Numbered from the stretch's first letter, positions 33,530 to 42,765 are shown. The stretch is DNA of 64,000 nt from Psychrobacillus psychrodurans (GCF_027563345.1 NZ_JAMKBK010000001.1); one strand, 5' to 3'. Notes: a model not told the origin generated them from the sequence alone. Translations and numbers: made by a program.

Positions 33530-34204
33530 TTATACCAGTTCTTCCACAGCAATGCCTCTAGATTTTAGTAAATCAGCGTAGAATGGATCTTTTCCTAAGC
33601 AGTATATACGATCACAAAAAGAGGTAATTTCGCTCATGTCGTGAGAGGTATAGATTATCATTTTTCCTTCGTTTTTTGCTAAGTTCACCAAATAATTTCC
33701 AATCTCTTCTTTAGATTTCATATCGATACCTACAGTTGGCTCATCGAGAAGGATTAAAATGGGGTCATGAATAAGACTGATTGCTAGATTTAGTTTTCTT
33801 TTCATTCCACCGGATAATGAATCCACTGGTTCATCCCATTTGTTTAGTTGCATATCAAGGCAGAGCTGTTTGCATTCTTCTAATGATCTTCTTTTCCAGG
33901 ATAGCTTTTCAAAGAACATGAAGTTTTCTGCTACAGTGAATTCCTCCCATAAAGAAATTTCTTGAGGGACATAACCTATAATCTTACGGATGTTTTTAAT
34001 ATCTTTTGAATAAGATTTATCCTCTAATATAATACTCCCATTAGATTGTGGTTGCACAGTAGCTAAAATTTCCAATAGAGTCGATTTACCTGCTCCATTT
34101 TCTCCAACTAACCCGACAACTTCACCAGGTTTCACTATAAGGTTTACATCGTTTAATATTTTTTGTTTATGATAGCTTTTTTGTAGGGAATTTACTTGCA
34201 ACAC
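33530..34204 (-). CDS. ABC transporter ATP-binding protein
   Basis: A 224-residue ATPase, start GTG (34204) behind AAAGGAGGT. Walker A is GENGAGKST, the Q-loop lies near GYVPQEISLW, the signature is LSGGMKRKLNLAISL, and Walker B is ILILLDEPTVGID followed by the H-loop in YTSHD. It energises the two ABC-2-type permeases encoded just upstream and overlaps the second one by 38 bases. It belongs to the CcmA/NatA-like export or Na+/lipid/antibiotic group rather than an importer. Confidence 0.93.
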   Translation of the reverse strand: MLQVNSLQKSYHKQKILNDVNLIVKPGEVVGLVGENGAGKSTLLEILATVQPQSNGSIILEDKSYSKDIKNIRKIIGYVPQEISLWEEFTVAENFMFFEKLSWKRRSLEECKQLCLDMQLNKWDEPVDSLSGGMKRKLNLAISLIHDPILILLDEPTVGIDMKSKEEIGNYLVNLAKNEGKMIIYTSHDMSEITSFCDRIYCLGKDPFYADLLKSRGIAVEELV

Positions 34205-35324
34205 GCTGACTACCTCCTTTAACTATTGTTATAACAATAATGAATGTTAAAAATGCATAAGCGATGCTACCATGTAATAATGAATAAACCGGACTGAAAG
34301 ACTCTATCCATGGCCATCTTCTTATAATAGAGTCTATTGGGATAAATGCCCCCCCACATATTGTAAGGATAAGGGAGATTGCAATGGAACTAATATAATA
34401 GAAGAAACTATTAGTATAGTTTCTAGCAAGTAAAGCAGCTAGCATATTTATTGTGATCCGGAAACCAAGTAGCGCAATGATTAATCGTACATTTGGAGTT
34501 GCTAAATCTAGAAAGTGAAGAATAGATAGAGTGACTATATCCATAAAAAATAATAAAACCGTATAGAACAATAAATTCCAGGATATATAGCTATTTAACG
34601 ACATTTTAGTAAATGTCCATCGCACCCTTATTTGTATACTATTTGCTTTCACTATCCAATCAAAAATAAATAATGTAGCAATGATTTGGAAAAAAGCCCA
34701 TATTCCCCATACAGATAGAAGGGAGCTACTTTCAATTTCTGTTTCAGTTGGTGTCCATTGGAAGGAAAAGCTTGTCGTAATTAGCTGTTTCTTTTCCTGT
34801 TTTTCTTTACTCGTTTTGAAAATTTCTTCTATATTCCATTCTTCACTGGAGCCATACTTTTCATATAACTTTTTAATTTCCGTAGAGGCTTTAGTACGTG
34901 TTGCTTCTTCTTGAACATATGAGCTAATCGTTTCTGCAACAGCAAAGTAAGCAAATGACCTATTGGATGAATATGCCTCAATGAGCTGAGAACGACGATT
35001 ACTTACAATATCTTTCTCATATCCATCCTTAATGACAAAAACACTATCGAGCTCATGTTTTTCTAATAGATCATTAGCTTTTTGAAGGTCTAGTCTATTA
35101 ACTTGTAAATAATCTGTATTCATAATACGTTGAACTAAAGCATCAGAAAGGACAGATTCATCTTCTATTACTAGTCCAATTGGTACCTTTGATTCATCGC
35201 CAAATTTATTTACCGCACTGAAAGTCATTACAGTCAAAACAAGAGGTAGTATAAGCCAGGCTAATAAAACTTTCCACTCCTTACGCAGCCTCATCGCTTG
35301 TATCGATAAAATACCTTTCATCAT
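34167..35324 (-). CDS. ABC-2-type transporter permease
   Basis: The start is placed at ATG 35324 behind GGAAGGATAGG, giving 385 residues; a GTG at 35330 is an alternative. One N-terminal membrane helix is followed by a large extracytoplasmic region (about residues 45-210), then about five helices near the C-terminus. This is the ABC-2 (NatB/YhaP-like) layout. It overlaps the ATPase gene and, by a few bases, the other permease gene. It probably forms a heterodimer with the other permease. Confidence 0.85.
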   Translation of the reverse strand: MMKGILSIQAMRLRKEWKVLLAWLILPLVLTVMTFSAVNKFGDESKVPIGLVIEDESVLSDALVQRIMNTDYLQVNRLDLQKANDLLEKHELDSVFVIKDGYEKDIVSNRRSQLIEAYSSNRSFAYFAVAETISSYVQEEATRTKASTEIKKLYEKYGSSEEWNIEEIFKTSKEKQEKKQLITTSFSFQWTPTETEIESSSLLSVWGIWAFFQIIATLFIFDWIVKANSIQIRVRWTFTKMSLNSYISWNLLFYTVLLFFMDIVTLSILHFLDLATPNVRLIIALLGFRITINMLAALLARNYTNSFFYYISSIAISLILTICGGAFIPIDSIIRRWPWIESFSPVYSLLHGSIAYAFLTFIIVITIVKGGSQRVASKFPTKKLS

Positions 35325-36556
35325 TTCCACCTATCCTTCCACTGTGTAGAGATCCACAACAGTATCAGTCCCACGAACGATTGAATTCCTAGTAGGGTAA
35401 AGTCTGCGTAGTTTCGTCCAACTAACACAATATCTACAATCCATCGGAAGACTTCAAAAGAAAAGAAAAATGGAAGTAGATTTTTCACCAATAAAGGAAA
35501 ATAAATAGTAGGAATGAATGCTCCGCTTGAAACAATCAACATTAATATCAGGAAAAATTGAAGGAGTAATCCTACTCTTTTAGATGAAATCCATAGATCA
35601 ACTAACGATAAACTAACTAATAAAAGCCATCCATACAATAAAATAAACAGAAATAGACGGAAATAATCTAATATAAATAACTCGACCGCAAAGTATTTAA
35701 CAATCGGTATTAAAGTAACAGTAACAAATAACATGCTTACTAAGAGTGCAACAATTATTTGCGAAACATTCGTATGCCAGTATGTTACTCCAAGTAACTT
35801 CCAACGTATTCTCAAGGCAACATGTGTCTCTTTTCTTAACAATGAATAGCTTCCGAATAGCCATATACTAAATGCAATAAACCAACCGGCTACTACATAA
35901 TAATTCGTAGGGGAAGTTGTTGTTATATTGGTAATTACTTCTTCGTCTAGTATTTGCCCGCTTCCTAATGTATATAAAGTAAATTCAATAAATGTTTCAA
36001 AGATAAGTCCTTCTAATTCTTCTTCTGGAATATAAGCATTACTTGCATAATCATAGACCGTTAGAATATTAGCCTGAGCAGAGGAAATGCAACGTGTCAT
36101 ACTTTCTGCTAATTCTTTTACAATGAAGCTATCTACTGTTCGAGAAGGATTTCCTACAATCGTTAGGGAGACAGACTTTCCTTTATACAGCTTTTTAGTA
36201 AACTCCTTAGGGAATAGTATGTATGTACTTATTTCATTGTTCTCTATTTTATAATCTGCAGTCTCTTTTGACATAGAGATTATTTCAATGGCTTCTTCTT
36301 TATCTAAAGAAAGGGTCATGAATTCCAGTAACATTTTCGTTTCTTCTGTTTGGTCTTCATCCACAAAAGCAATGGAAATAGGTTCTTTAGCCGACGGGAC
36401 AAAAAGCGAAGCAACGATTCCAAGCGTTGAAACTAGCAGAAAAATAGGGAAAAGAAAAAGCAGAAGAAGTGATTTCCACTTCTTCTGAATACTTTTTCCA
36501 TATTGAGTCGTAAAGAAGGCAATCTTTTTCAAATCGATCAAGATGCATCCACTCAT
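35321..36556 (-). CDS. ABC-2-type transporter permease
   Basis: A 411-residue protein with the same layout as its partner: one N-terminal helix (LLLLFLFPIFLLVSTLGIVA), a long outer domain (about residues 50-220) and about five C-terminal helices. The start is uncertain: ATG 36556 has AAAGGA only 1 base upstream, while a TTG five codons later has a better spaced but weaker GAGTGGA. It overlaps the next permease gene by 4-10 bases. Substrate unknown. Confidence 0.82.
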   Translation of the reverse strand: MSGCILIDLKKIAFFTTQYGKSIQKKWKSLLLLFLFPIFLLVSTLGIVASLFVPSAKEPISIAFVDEDQTEETKMLLEFMTLSLDKEEAIEIISMSKETADYKIENNEISTYILFPKEFTKKLYKGKSVSLTIVGNPSRTVDSFIVKELAESMTRCISSAQANILTVYDYASNAYIPEEELEGLIFETFIEFTLYTLGSGQILDEEVITNITTTSPTNYYVVAGWFIAFSIWLFGSYSLLRKETHVALRIRWKLLGVTYWHTNVSQIIVALLVSMLFVTVTLIPIVKYFAVELFILDYFRLFLFILLYGWLLLVSLSLVDLWISSKRVGLLLQFFLILMLIVSSGAFIPTIYFPLLVKNLLPFFFSFEVFRWIVDIVLVGRNYADFTLLGIQSFVGLILLWISTQWKDRWK

Positions 36557-36575
36557 TTCCTTTAATTAGGTATTA

Positions 36576-38072
36576 TTAATATAATTCCTGTTCGAGTTGT
36601 TCTGTTATGTTCATTCCCCAGCGTTCCAATTCAGGGTAAATATCTTCCATCATTAATTGTTGTAGTGCTTCGGCATCCATTGTTCCGATATTCACCATTT
36701 TCTCTGAATCTGATGGAACATTCACTCTTTTAATAATCTTACTTTCTTCGCTAATATTTATAATAGCGCTTGAACTGCTATCTAACTCAATCGAGAATTC
36801 ATGCTTTGCTTGCATAGAGTCTTTTTTATAGCTTGAATTTCCACTCCATAAAAACTCCATTGGTTGGTAATCATCCTCTAGTGCAAATTTACGTTCGAAT
36901 CTTCTATCATCACCTGATACTTTTTCTTCACCGTTATAGACTAGACCAACTTTGTTATCATCTAAGAAGGAGATTTCATCCTTATAAGTGCCATCTTTGG
37001 TAGCGGTAAGGTCTCCTGTAAAGTGTAGTGGCTCATCATCCATACTAATTGTATAATTCCAGTTTTGTGCTGAGTCTTCTAGTAATTGTGTGCCAGCAAT
37101 TTCTAATTTACCTAGGTCTGCTATTTCTATATTAATATCTCTTTTAACGATTAAATCTGCATCTTGCCAAATAGTAGATTTTATACCATCAGGTAGGTCA
37201 ATTTCATCTACTGAGCTAATTAGATCTTCCATTACTTCATCAAATTCAAATGTTTCGTTTGGCATACCGGTAGCCGTAAACTGTTCAAACGAACTCTCCA
37301 AGTAATCCTCAACCATTTTTTTGAATTTTGGATCTTTTTGTGCTCTTTTAAGTACATCTGTTAACATCTTCTTCACTTCAGCTTCTGAAAGCGTCATAGA
37401 TACTTTTTCTGCTTTAATAGATTTCCCATTTACATCAATTTTTTCTTTTGATGTTGTAAATGACTCCTCTGGTAATGAATCATATAGATACATCATGTAT
37501 TCTTCTTTTAGATATTCGATATTTTCCTCGGATAAAACGTTATCTTTACCTAAGAAATTTTCTAGACCAAGTTTTTCACTACCTACATAACTTGGATCTA
37601 TAGCACGCATTAAGTTTCCATAATCTTTATCCTTCAATTGAAGTAATTGATCATAAAAAGGAAGCCCTAAAATAATCTCTTCCGTTGTAATATAGCCTTT
37701 AATAGGGTCAACATCCACTCCGAGAATCGTTGCATTGATCTCAGCTTCTACCTCTTTCTTATTTGGATCACTTGCAATTCGCATTGCAATATTAGAGTTA
37801 TTTACCACTTGTTCTATTTCAGGATTAGTATCATCTTGATATTCACCTGATAAATCATATGTGCTATCGATAACTTTAGTAGTACCGTATTTTGCCCATT
37901 CTGTTTCATTTTCATAGCGTGTTTCGACAAGTTCTTGAATATGTTGAATTGTCTTAACCTCCGAATAAAAATATTGCTCCTTAGGTGTTTTGCTCACTAG
38001 GAAAAAAGCAGATGCTCCTCCAGCCAACACAAAAAAAGAAATAATTGCAATAATCCATATACTTTTCTTCAT
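36576..38072 (-). CDS. Membrane-anchored extracytoplasmic protein of an ABC-2 operon, function unknown
   Basis: A 498-residue protein behind GAAAGGAAGG. Residues 5-27 form one hydrophobic anchor with no lipobox Cys, so it stays membrane-bound with a large, acidic outer domain. No enzyme motif is visible. It resembles DUF6583-type proteins of bacilli, although I hold that name loosely. As first gene of the four-gene unit (19 bases before the permease), it may be an accessory or sensor subunit of the exporter, or the protein the exporter acts with. It contains long beta-rich stretches such as AGTQLLEDSAQNWNYTISMD. Confidence 0.7.
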   Translation of the reverse strand: MKKSIWIIAIISFFVLAGGASAFFLVSKTPKEQYFYSEVKTIQHIQELVETRYENETEWAKYGTTKVIDSTYDLSGEYQDDTNPEIEQVVNNSNIAMRIASDPNKKEVEAEINATILGVDVDPIKGYITTEEIILGLPFYDQLLQLKDKDYGNLMRAIDPSYVGSEKLGLENFLGKDNVLSEENIEYLKEEYMMYLYDSLPEESFTTSKEKIDVNGKSIKAEKVSMTLSEAEVKKMLTDVLKRAQKDPKFKKMVEDYLESSFEQFTATGMPNETFEFDEVMEDLISSVDEIDLPDGIKSTIWQDADLIVKRDINIEIADLGKLEIAGTQLLEDSAQNWNYTISMDDEPLHFTGDLTATKDGTYKDEISFLDDNKVGLVYNGEEKVSGDDRRFERKFALEDDYQPMEFLWSGNSSYKKDSMQAKHEFSIELDSSSSAIINISEESKIIKRVNVPSDSEKMVNIGTMDAEALQQLMMEDIYPELERWGMNITEQLEQELY

Positions 38073-38249
38073 TCAAAACCTTCCTTTCAATTCCACATAT
38101 GGTAGCAAATAACTGCTTTTCATTATTTTACATCATATGTATCTGATAATAATTATAGCAGATAAATATATTTGAGGGACTTTTATCTATAAAAAAATCA
38201 AAAAAATTGGGAATTCCTATTTTTTTCGACAAAAAAGTGGTATGTTTCT

Positions 38250-38272
38250 GTCCCTGTGTAGCAAACAATTCT
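38250..38272 (+). repeat. REP element, copy 7
   Basis: GTCCCTGTGTAGCAAACAAT followed by TCT. This is the only copy lying upstream of two divergent transcription units rather than near a 3' end. Confidence 0.87.
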
Positions 38273-38341
38273 AGTCTACGCATACTTGGGTAAAAAAGTG
38301 CAGAAGATCTTTTACTATCTAAGAGATAAGGTTGCCACTCT

Positions 38342-38369
38342 CATGTTCAAACTCAAACATGCATATAAT
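38342..38369 (+). promoter_or_regulatory. Putative PTS-operon promoter element with inverted repeat
   Basis: CATGTT (38342) and AACATG (38356-38361) are perfect 6-bp arms around an 8-base spacer, abutting a TATAAT (38364-38369). No good -35 box is seen at 17 bases, which would suit an activator-dependent promoter. Confidence 0.45.
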
Positions 38370-38395
38370 ACGAAAAGCAACAAAGGAGATAAAAA

Positions 38396-38842
38396 TTGAA
38401 TCGTAGACTACTAGAAGAAAAAGGAGTATTGCTAGATGTTACAGCGAAGGACTGGCAAGTTGCTATACGTATTTGCGGAGAAATACTTGTGAAAACGGGA
38501 AAAGTAGAAGTCACATATGTAGATGCAATGATCAATAATATTCAAGAACTTGGACCATATATCTTAATAGCACCTGGTGTTGCCATGCCCCATGCTCGTC
38601 CGGAAGATGGGGTTATCCAAGAAGGAATTAGTATTGTTGTTTTAAAAGAAGAGGTTGCTTTTGCACCAGGTAGAGAGTTTAAGGTATTAATCGGCTTGGC
38701 CGCTTTAAATAGCGAATCACATATTTACATTTTACAAAAAATAGCGGAGGTGATTTCCGAAGCGGATACGCTGGAAAGATTAAAAAATGCAACAGAGAAT
38801 GACGAAATTCTACAGCTATTCAATGACAAAGAGGAGCATTAG
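38396..38842 (+). CDS. PTS EIIA component, ascorbate/mannitol-fructose-like
   Basis: A 148-residue phosphocarrier, start TTG 38396 behind AAAGGAGAT. The phospho-accepting His66 lies in GVAMPHARPEDG, a signature of EIIA of the UlaC/FruA type. It takes phosphate from HPr and passes it to the EIIB Cys. It is the first gene of an EIIA-EIIB-EIIC operon followed by split transketolase genes. No PRD-type regulator is encoded beside it. Confidence 0.9.
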   Translation: MNRRLLEEKGVLLDVTAKDWQVAIRICGEILVKTGKVEVTYVDAMINNIQELGPYILIAPGVAMPHARPEDGVIQEGISIVVLKEEVAFAPGREFKVLIGLAALNSESHIYILQKIAEVISEADTLERLKNATENDEILQLFNDKEEH

Positions 38843-38844
38843 CC

Positions 38845-39114
38845 ATGAAAATACTAGCAGTATGCGGAATGGGTTTTGGATCTAGCATGATGTTAAAAAT
38901 GACAATCGAAAAAATTTTAAAGGAAAAAGGCATTACAGCAGATGTAGAAACTGCAGATTTTACTACTGCTTCTAGTATTTACGCAGATTTTATCTTCACT
39001 AATGAAGAATTTGCTAAACAATTGGAGGGCGGAAAAGTAAAGGTTGTTAGTGTGAAAAATATTGCGGATGCAAATGAAATAAGAGGTGCATTGGAGTCGG
39101 TATTAAACACATAA
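38845..39114 (+). CDS. ulaB: PTS EIIB component, ascorbate type
   Basis: An 89-residue protein with the phosphocysteine loop at the N-terminus: MKILAVCGMGFGSSMMLKM, Cys7. This is the lactose/ascorbate-type EIIB P-loop. It transfers phosphate from EIIA to the incoming sugar. It starts 2 bases after the EIIA stop. The symbol is by family; ascorbate itself is not proven as substrate. Confidence 0.88.
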   Translation: MKILAVCGMGFGSSMMLKMTIEKILKEKGITADVETADFTTASSIYADFIFTNEEFAKQLEGGKVKVVSVKNIADANEIRGALESVLNT

Positions 39115-39126
39115 GGGGGATCGAGT

Positions 39127-40392
39127 ATGGCTTTTTTTGAATTCTTAATGAATGAAATTTTAAGCATTCCTGCTGTGTTAGTTGGTTTAATAGTATTTGT
39201 CGGACTCGTTGCTCAGCGTGCTGCTACTACAAAAGTAATGTCAGGTACGCTTAAAAGTATTATAGGTTTTCTTATTTTAGGCGCAGGTGCTGGAGTGATT
39301 GTAGGTTCTTTAGATTCTTTAGGCGGAATTATTGAAAAGGCCTTTAATATTCAAGGTGTGATTCCGAATAATGAAGCGGTTGTCGCTATTGCTCAACAAA
39401 TGTTTGGGACGGAAACAGCACTTATTATGGGATTTGGATTCGTTGCGAATATTTTATTTGCACGCTTTACGCCTTGGAAATATATATTTTTAACTGGGCA
39501 TCATACATTTTTTATGGCTGCTTTATTATCTGCGGTTTTAGGAACATCTGGCATGGAAGGAGCTACTTTAGTTATTGTCGGCTCCATATTACTTGGCTTT
39601 TTCATGGTTTTAATGCCAGCGCTCGGTCAACCATTTATGAGACAGGTAACTGGGAATGACGATATTGCGATTGGTCACTTTGGAACGTTTGGTTATATTT
39701 CTGCTGGTTTAATAGGGAAATGGTTTGGCAATAAAGCGAAGTCCACAGAGGATATTAAAATCTCTGAGAAATGGGCATTTCTGAAGGATTCATTAATATC
39801 TACTGCTCTAACAATGGTAGCTATCTTCATTATAATAGCTGTTTTAGCAGGTTCAGATGTAGTATCTAGTTTCTCCGGAGATCAAAATTTTATTATGTTT
39901 AATATCATGCAAGGTATCACATTTGCTGCTGGTTTGAGTATTATTTTACTCGGTGTACGTATGATTCTAAATGAAATCGTTCCAGCTTTTAAAGGAATTG
40001 CAGATAAACTTGTCCCTGGTGCAAAACCTGCACTAGATATACCAATTGTCTTCCCATTTGCTCCTACTGCTGTAATGATTGGTTTCCTTTTTAGTTTTGC
40101 AGGTGGTCTTATAAGTATGGCGCTGTTAGGTGTATTATCATTGCCCCTGATCATCCCAGGTCTTGTTCCTCACTTCTTTACAGGAGCAGGTGCCGGAGTA
40201 TTTGGTAATGCAACTGGAGGTCGAATTGGTGCTGCTGCGGGTGGTTTTGTAAATGGTGTTTTGATCAGCTTCTTGCCAGCATTTTTATTACCAGTTTTGG
40301 GAGAGCTCGGTTTTGCTAACACAACATTTGGTGATTCGGACTTTGGTGTAATAGGAATTATTATTGGATTCATTACAAGTCTATTTAGTTAA
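39127..40392 (+). CDS. ulaA: PTS EIIC component, ascorbate (UlaA/SgaT) family
   Basis: A 421-residue permease with about 11 helices. FNIQGVIPNNEAVVAIAQQM, the ITGHHTFFMAA-like FLTGHHTFFMAALLSAVLG and FTGAGAGVFGNATGGRIGAA match the UlaA-type EIIC, a fold unlike glucose-type permeases. The substrate is phosphorylated during uptake. The following transketolase pair suggests a pentose- or ascorbate-like substrate processed to pentose-phosphate intermediates. Confidence 0.92.
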   Translation: MAFFEFLMNEILSIPAVLVGLIVFVGLVAQRAATTKVMSGTLKSIIGFLILGAGAGVIVGSLDSLGGIIEKAFNIQGVIPNNEAVVAIAQQMFGTETALIMGFGFVANILFARFTPWKYIFLTGHHTFFMAALLSAVLGTSGMEGATLVIVGSILLGFFMVLMPALGQPFMRQVTGNDDIAIGHFGTFGYISAGLIGKWFGNKAKSTEDIKISEKWAFLKDSLISTALTMVAIFIIIAVLAGSDVVSSFSGDQNFIMFNIMQGITFAAGLSIILLGVRMILNEIVPAFKGIADKLVPGAKPALDIPIVFPFAPTAVMIGFLFSFAGGLISMALLGVLSLPLIIPGLVPHFFTGAGAGVFGNATGGRIGAAAGGFVNGVLISFLPAFLLPVLGELGFANTTFGDSDFGVIGIIIGFITSLFS

Positions 40393-40726
40393 AAGTTACT
40401 AGGTGACCTTCTGGGGGAAGGCAGAATTCCTAATTTTTTCACGCATTAACTTGCAGGCTGATGTTGCGGCTTCCTGTTACAATATCGCCACTAACTAGTA
40501 CATCCTATGCGTCGTAATATTTCCAGATCAAGATATGGCACTATGTCACAAGTTTAATTATGAGATAACTGCTCGCCTAGAACCTAGAAGAAAATCTCCA
40601 TGTCGACTTGCATAATGTAGGAGACTTGCTTCCTGGGAGCCTTTGATCATCAGAATCTTAATAACTCAGGCATTGCCGCACGATACGGCGTTATTTGCCT
40701 GAGTTCATTTTTTAAGTCAGCGGTGG
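40393..40726 (+). other. Gene-free, GC-richer spacer between PTS and transketolase genes, possible RNA
   Basis: About 330 bases without a credible gene. Composition is less AT-rich than nearby spacers. Near its start CCTTC/GGAAGG forms a small hairpin, and it ends in a strong two-level terminator (40663-40713). It may hold a leader RNA or small RNA controlling the transketolase genes; no known riboswitch was recognised. Confidence 0.4.
40663..40713 (+). terminator. Intrinsic terminator/attenuator upstream of the transketolase genes
   Basis: AACTCAGGCA (40663-40672) pairs perfectly with TGCCTGAGTT (40696-40705); inside, GCCG/CGGC forms a second stem; T-rich CATTTTTT follows. It is 65 bases before the TTG start of the next gene. 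Confidence 0.85.
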
Positions 40727-40777
40727 ATGAATCATCCTAAGCTGATTGAAGTTTTATTTTATGAGGAGTGGTACTTA

Positions 40778-41611
40778 TTGATATCGATTGAACAATTAAA
40801 GCTTACAGCTACAGTTCTCAGAAAAAGGATTTTATCCACTGCTTATTATAAAAAACAGGGACATGTTGGTGGTTCGCTATCATGTGCGGATATTTTAGTT
40901 AGTCTATTTTTCCATCAATTATCTATCGATCCTTCTTGTCCAAAATGGGAGGATAGGGATCGTTTTGTTCTTTCAAAAGGTCATACGGCTTTGGGACTCT
41001 ATGCTACGCTTGCCTTGAGAGGATACATTTCCGAAGAAGAATTGAAAACCTTTGATCAGTACGAGTCACGACTACAGGCACATCCGGATATGACCAAACT
41101 AGATGCGTTGGATATGTCTACAGGCTCTTTGGGACAAGGTTTATCAGCGGCGGTTGGTATGGCTATTGGTGCTAAGAGGCTGAAAAAGGATTTCCGTGTA
41201 TATTGTTTGATTGGAGATGGGGAATCTCAGGAGGGGCAAATTTGGGAAGCGGCAAATATCGCGGAAAAATATAAGTTAGATAATCTGATTGTTATTATGG
41301 ATCAAAACGGTCTGCAGCAATATGGATGGAAAAATGGTAAGGAAAGAATGGACCCAGAGCGTTATGGAAAGAGAAAGTTTGATAGCTTTGGCTTTGAAAC
41401 ATGGGAAGTAGACGGACATAGCATGGAGGATTTAATAGCAGTGCTGACTGAAGTGAAGGGTAGCGTGAATGGTCTTCCTAAAGCGATTATTGCAAACACA
41501 ACAAAAGGTAAAGGTGTTCGTTTTATGGAAAATAATTATGTCTGGCATTCAAAAGCCCCTAATGATGAGGAATATCAAATGGCTTTAACTGAACTAGAGG
41601 GGGAAGATTAA
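40778..41611 (+). CDS. Transketolase, N-terminal (ThDP-binding) subunit
   Basis: The start is placed at TTG 40778, 9 bases after AGGAG (40764-40768), giving 277 residues; an ATG at 40727 would add a non-family extension. Motifs: GHVGGSLSCADILVSLFF (GHxGG), SKGHTALGLYATLA, and IGDGESQEGQIWEAANIAEK (GDGxxxEG, Mg-ThDP binding) followed by IVIMDQNGLQQ. It pairs with the C-terminal subunit encoded next to transfer two-carbon ketol units. Split transketolases next to ascorbate-type PTS genes are a recurring arrangement in Firmicutes. Confidence 0.93.
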   Translation: MISIEQLKLTATVLRKRILSTAYYKKQGHVGGSLSCADILVSLFFHQLSIDPSCPKWEDRDRFVLSKGHTALGLYATLALRGYISEEELKTFDQYESRLQAHPDMTKLDALDMSTGSLGQGLSAAVGMAIGAKRLKKDFRVYCLIGDGESQEGQIWEAANIAEKYKLDNLIVIMDQNGLQQYGWKNGKERMDPERYGKRKFDSFGFETWEVDGHSMEDLIAVLTEVKGSVNGLPKAIIANTTKGKGVRFMENNYVWHSKAPNDEEYQMALTELEGED

Positions 41612-41616
41612 AGCAG

Positions 41617-42546
41617 ATGTCGATAAATGTACGTGACCAATTTGGAAAGCAATTGGCGAAACTTGCAAAAGAAGATTCTAGAGTTCTTGCTTTAGATGGG
41701 GATCTTGGAAACTCGACTCGTCTAGATTCTATAGAGAAAGAAACAGTAGATTCCTTTTTACAAATGGGAATTGCAGAACAAAATATGGTAGGTGTGGCAG
41801 CTGGTCTAGCTTCAGTAGGATTTCAGCCGTGGGTGTGTAGCTTTGCCACTTTCTTAACGAAAAGAGCATTAGACCAAATTGTAGTCAGTGTTGCCCAGAC
41901 TAATTTTGATGTAAAGCTAGTTGGCAGTTATAGCGGATTGTTGACGAGCAACACTGGTAAAACACATCACTCTCTAGATGATATAGCCATTATGACAACA
42001 ATTCCAAATATGACTGTCATTGCCCCGAGCGACCCCAGTGAAACGGTATCCGCTATGAAAGCTATGCATAAAACGGCTGGACCTATGTATTTAAGGCTAA
42101 CTAGAGATGAAACGATTCCTTCATTTCTACCTAATTCTGATTTTGAAATTGGAAAAGGTAAAACACTAGCGGAAGGAACAGACATCTTATTAGTCACTAC
42201 CGGGAGCACGACCTTCCGTGTTAACGAGGTTATCAAACAAATGGAAGGTGTTTCAATTGCCCATCTACACTTTCCAACGCTAAAACCCTTCGATAAAGAA
42301 CTGTTAATAGACGCTGCTAGAAAAGTTCCACTAGTAGTAACAGTGGAAGAACATTATATACGTGGTGGACTAGGTAGCATTGTTTCGGAAATTTTATCTG
42401 AAGAATTACCTAAGAAAGTTGTTAGAATTGGAGTTCCAGACAGGTTTTTGGGGTGCGGGACGGATGAAGAGCTGCTGGAGTCAAATGGACTTTCAGTGTA
42501 TGAAATTAGAAAGTCTTTGACTGCCCTGTGTAGCAAACAATTCTGA
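41617..42546 (+). CDS. Transketolase, C-terminal (pyrimidine-binding) subunit
   Basis: A 309-residue partner of the preceding gene. MGIAEQNMVGVAAGLASVGF carries the catalytic Glu that activates ThDP, and YSGLLTSNTGKTHHSLDDIA plus TRDE match the central and end segments. The last codons (ALCSKQF and the TGA stop) come from a REP element at 42522, in the same reading frame as in the gene ending at 7932, so the original C-terminus was slightly altered. Confidence 0.93.
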   Translation: MSINVRDQFGKQLAKLAKEDSRVLALDGDLGNSTRLDSIEKETVDSFLQMGIAEQNMVGVAAGLASVGFQPWVCSFATFLTKRALDQIVVSVAQTNFDVKLVGSYSGLLTSNTGKTHHSLDDIAIMTTIPNMTVIAPSDPSETVSAMKAMHKTAGPMYLRLTRDETIPSFLPNSDFEIGKGKTLAEGTDILLVTTGSTTFRVNEVIKQMEGVSIAHLHFPTLKPFDKELLIDAARKVPLVVTVEEHYIRGGLGSIVSEILSEELPKKVVRIGVPDRFLGCGTDEELLESNGLSVYEIRKSLTALCSKQF

Positions 42547-42558
42547 TAATTAACTACA
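42522..42558 (+). repeat. REP element, copy 8 (carries the stop of the transketolase gene)
   Basis: TGCCCTGTGTAGCAAACAAT, then TCTGA, then TAATTAACTACAATT. The TGA at 42544-42546 is the gene's stop codon. Confidence 0.87.
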
Positions 42559-42563
42559 ATTAA

Positions 42564-42600
42564 TACTCTCTCCTGTCTGTGAGCAGGAGGGGGTATTTTT
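42564..42600 (+). terminator. Intrinsic terminator of the PTS-transketolase operon, between two REPs
   Basis: TACTCTCTCCTG (42564-42575) pairs over 12 bp, with three G-U, with CAGGAGGGGGTA (42584-42595), then TTTTT. Confidence 0.87.
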
Positions 42601-42603
42601 GAT

Positions 42604-42627
42604 GTCCCTGTGCAGCGTAATATTCAG
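42604..42627 (+). repeat. REP element, copy 9
   Basis: GTCCCTGTGCAGCGTAATAT followed by TCAG; more diverged. It starts 3 bases after the terminator T-tract and about 160 bases before the RAYT gene. Confidence 0.75.
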
Positions 42628-42765
42628 AAAACTATAGACAATTATATTACCTTTCATTACACTTGTATGAAGACACCCAATCTCACTCCCTCGAAGATTA
42701 CCTTCCCTAAAACAATAACCTATCAAGTCATTACTTTATAAATCTAAGAAAAGCGAGGTATAAAA

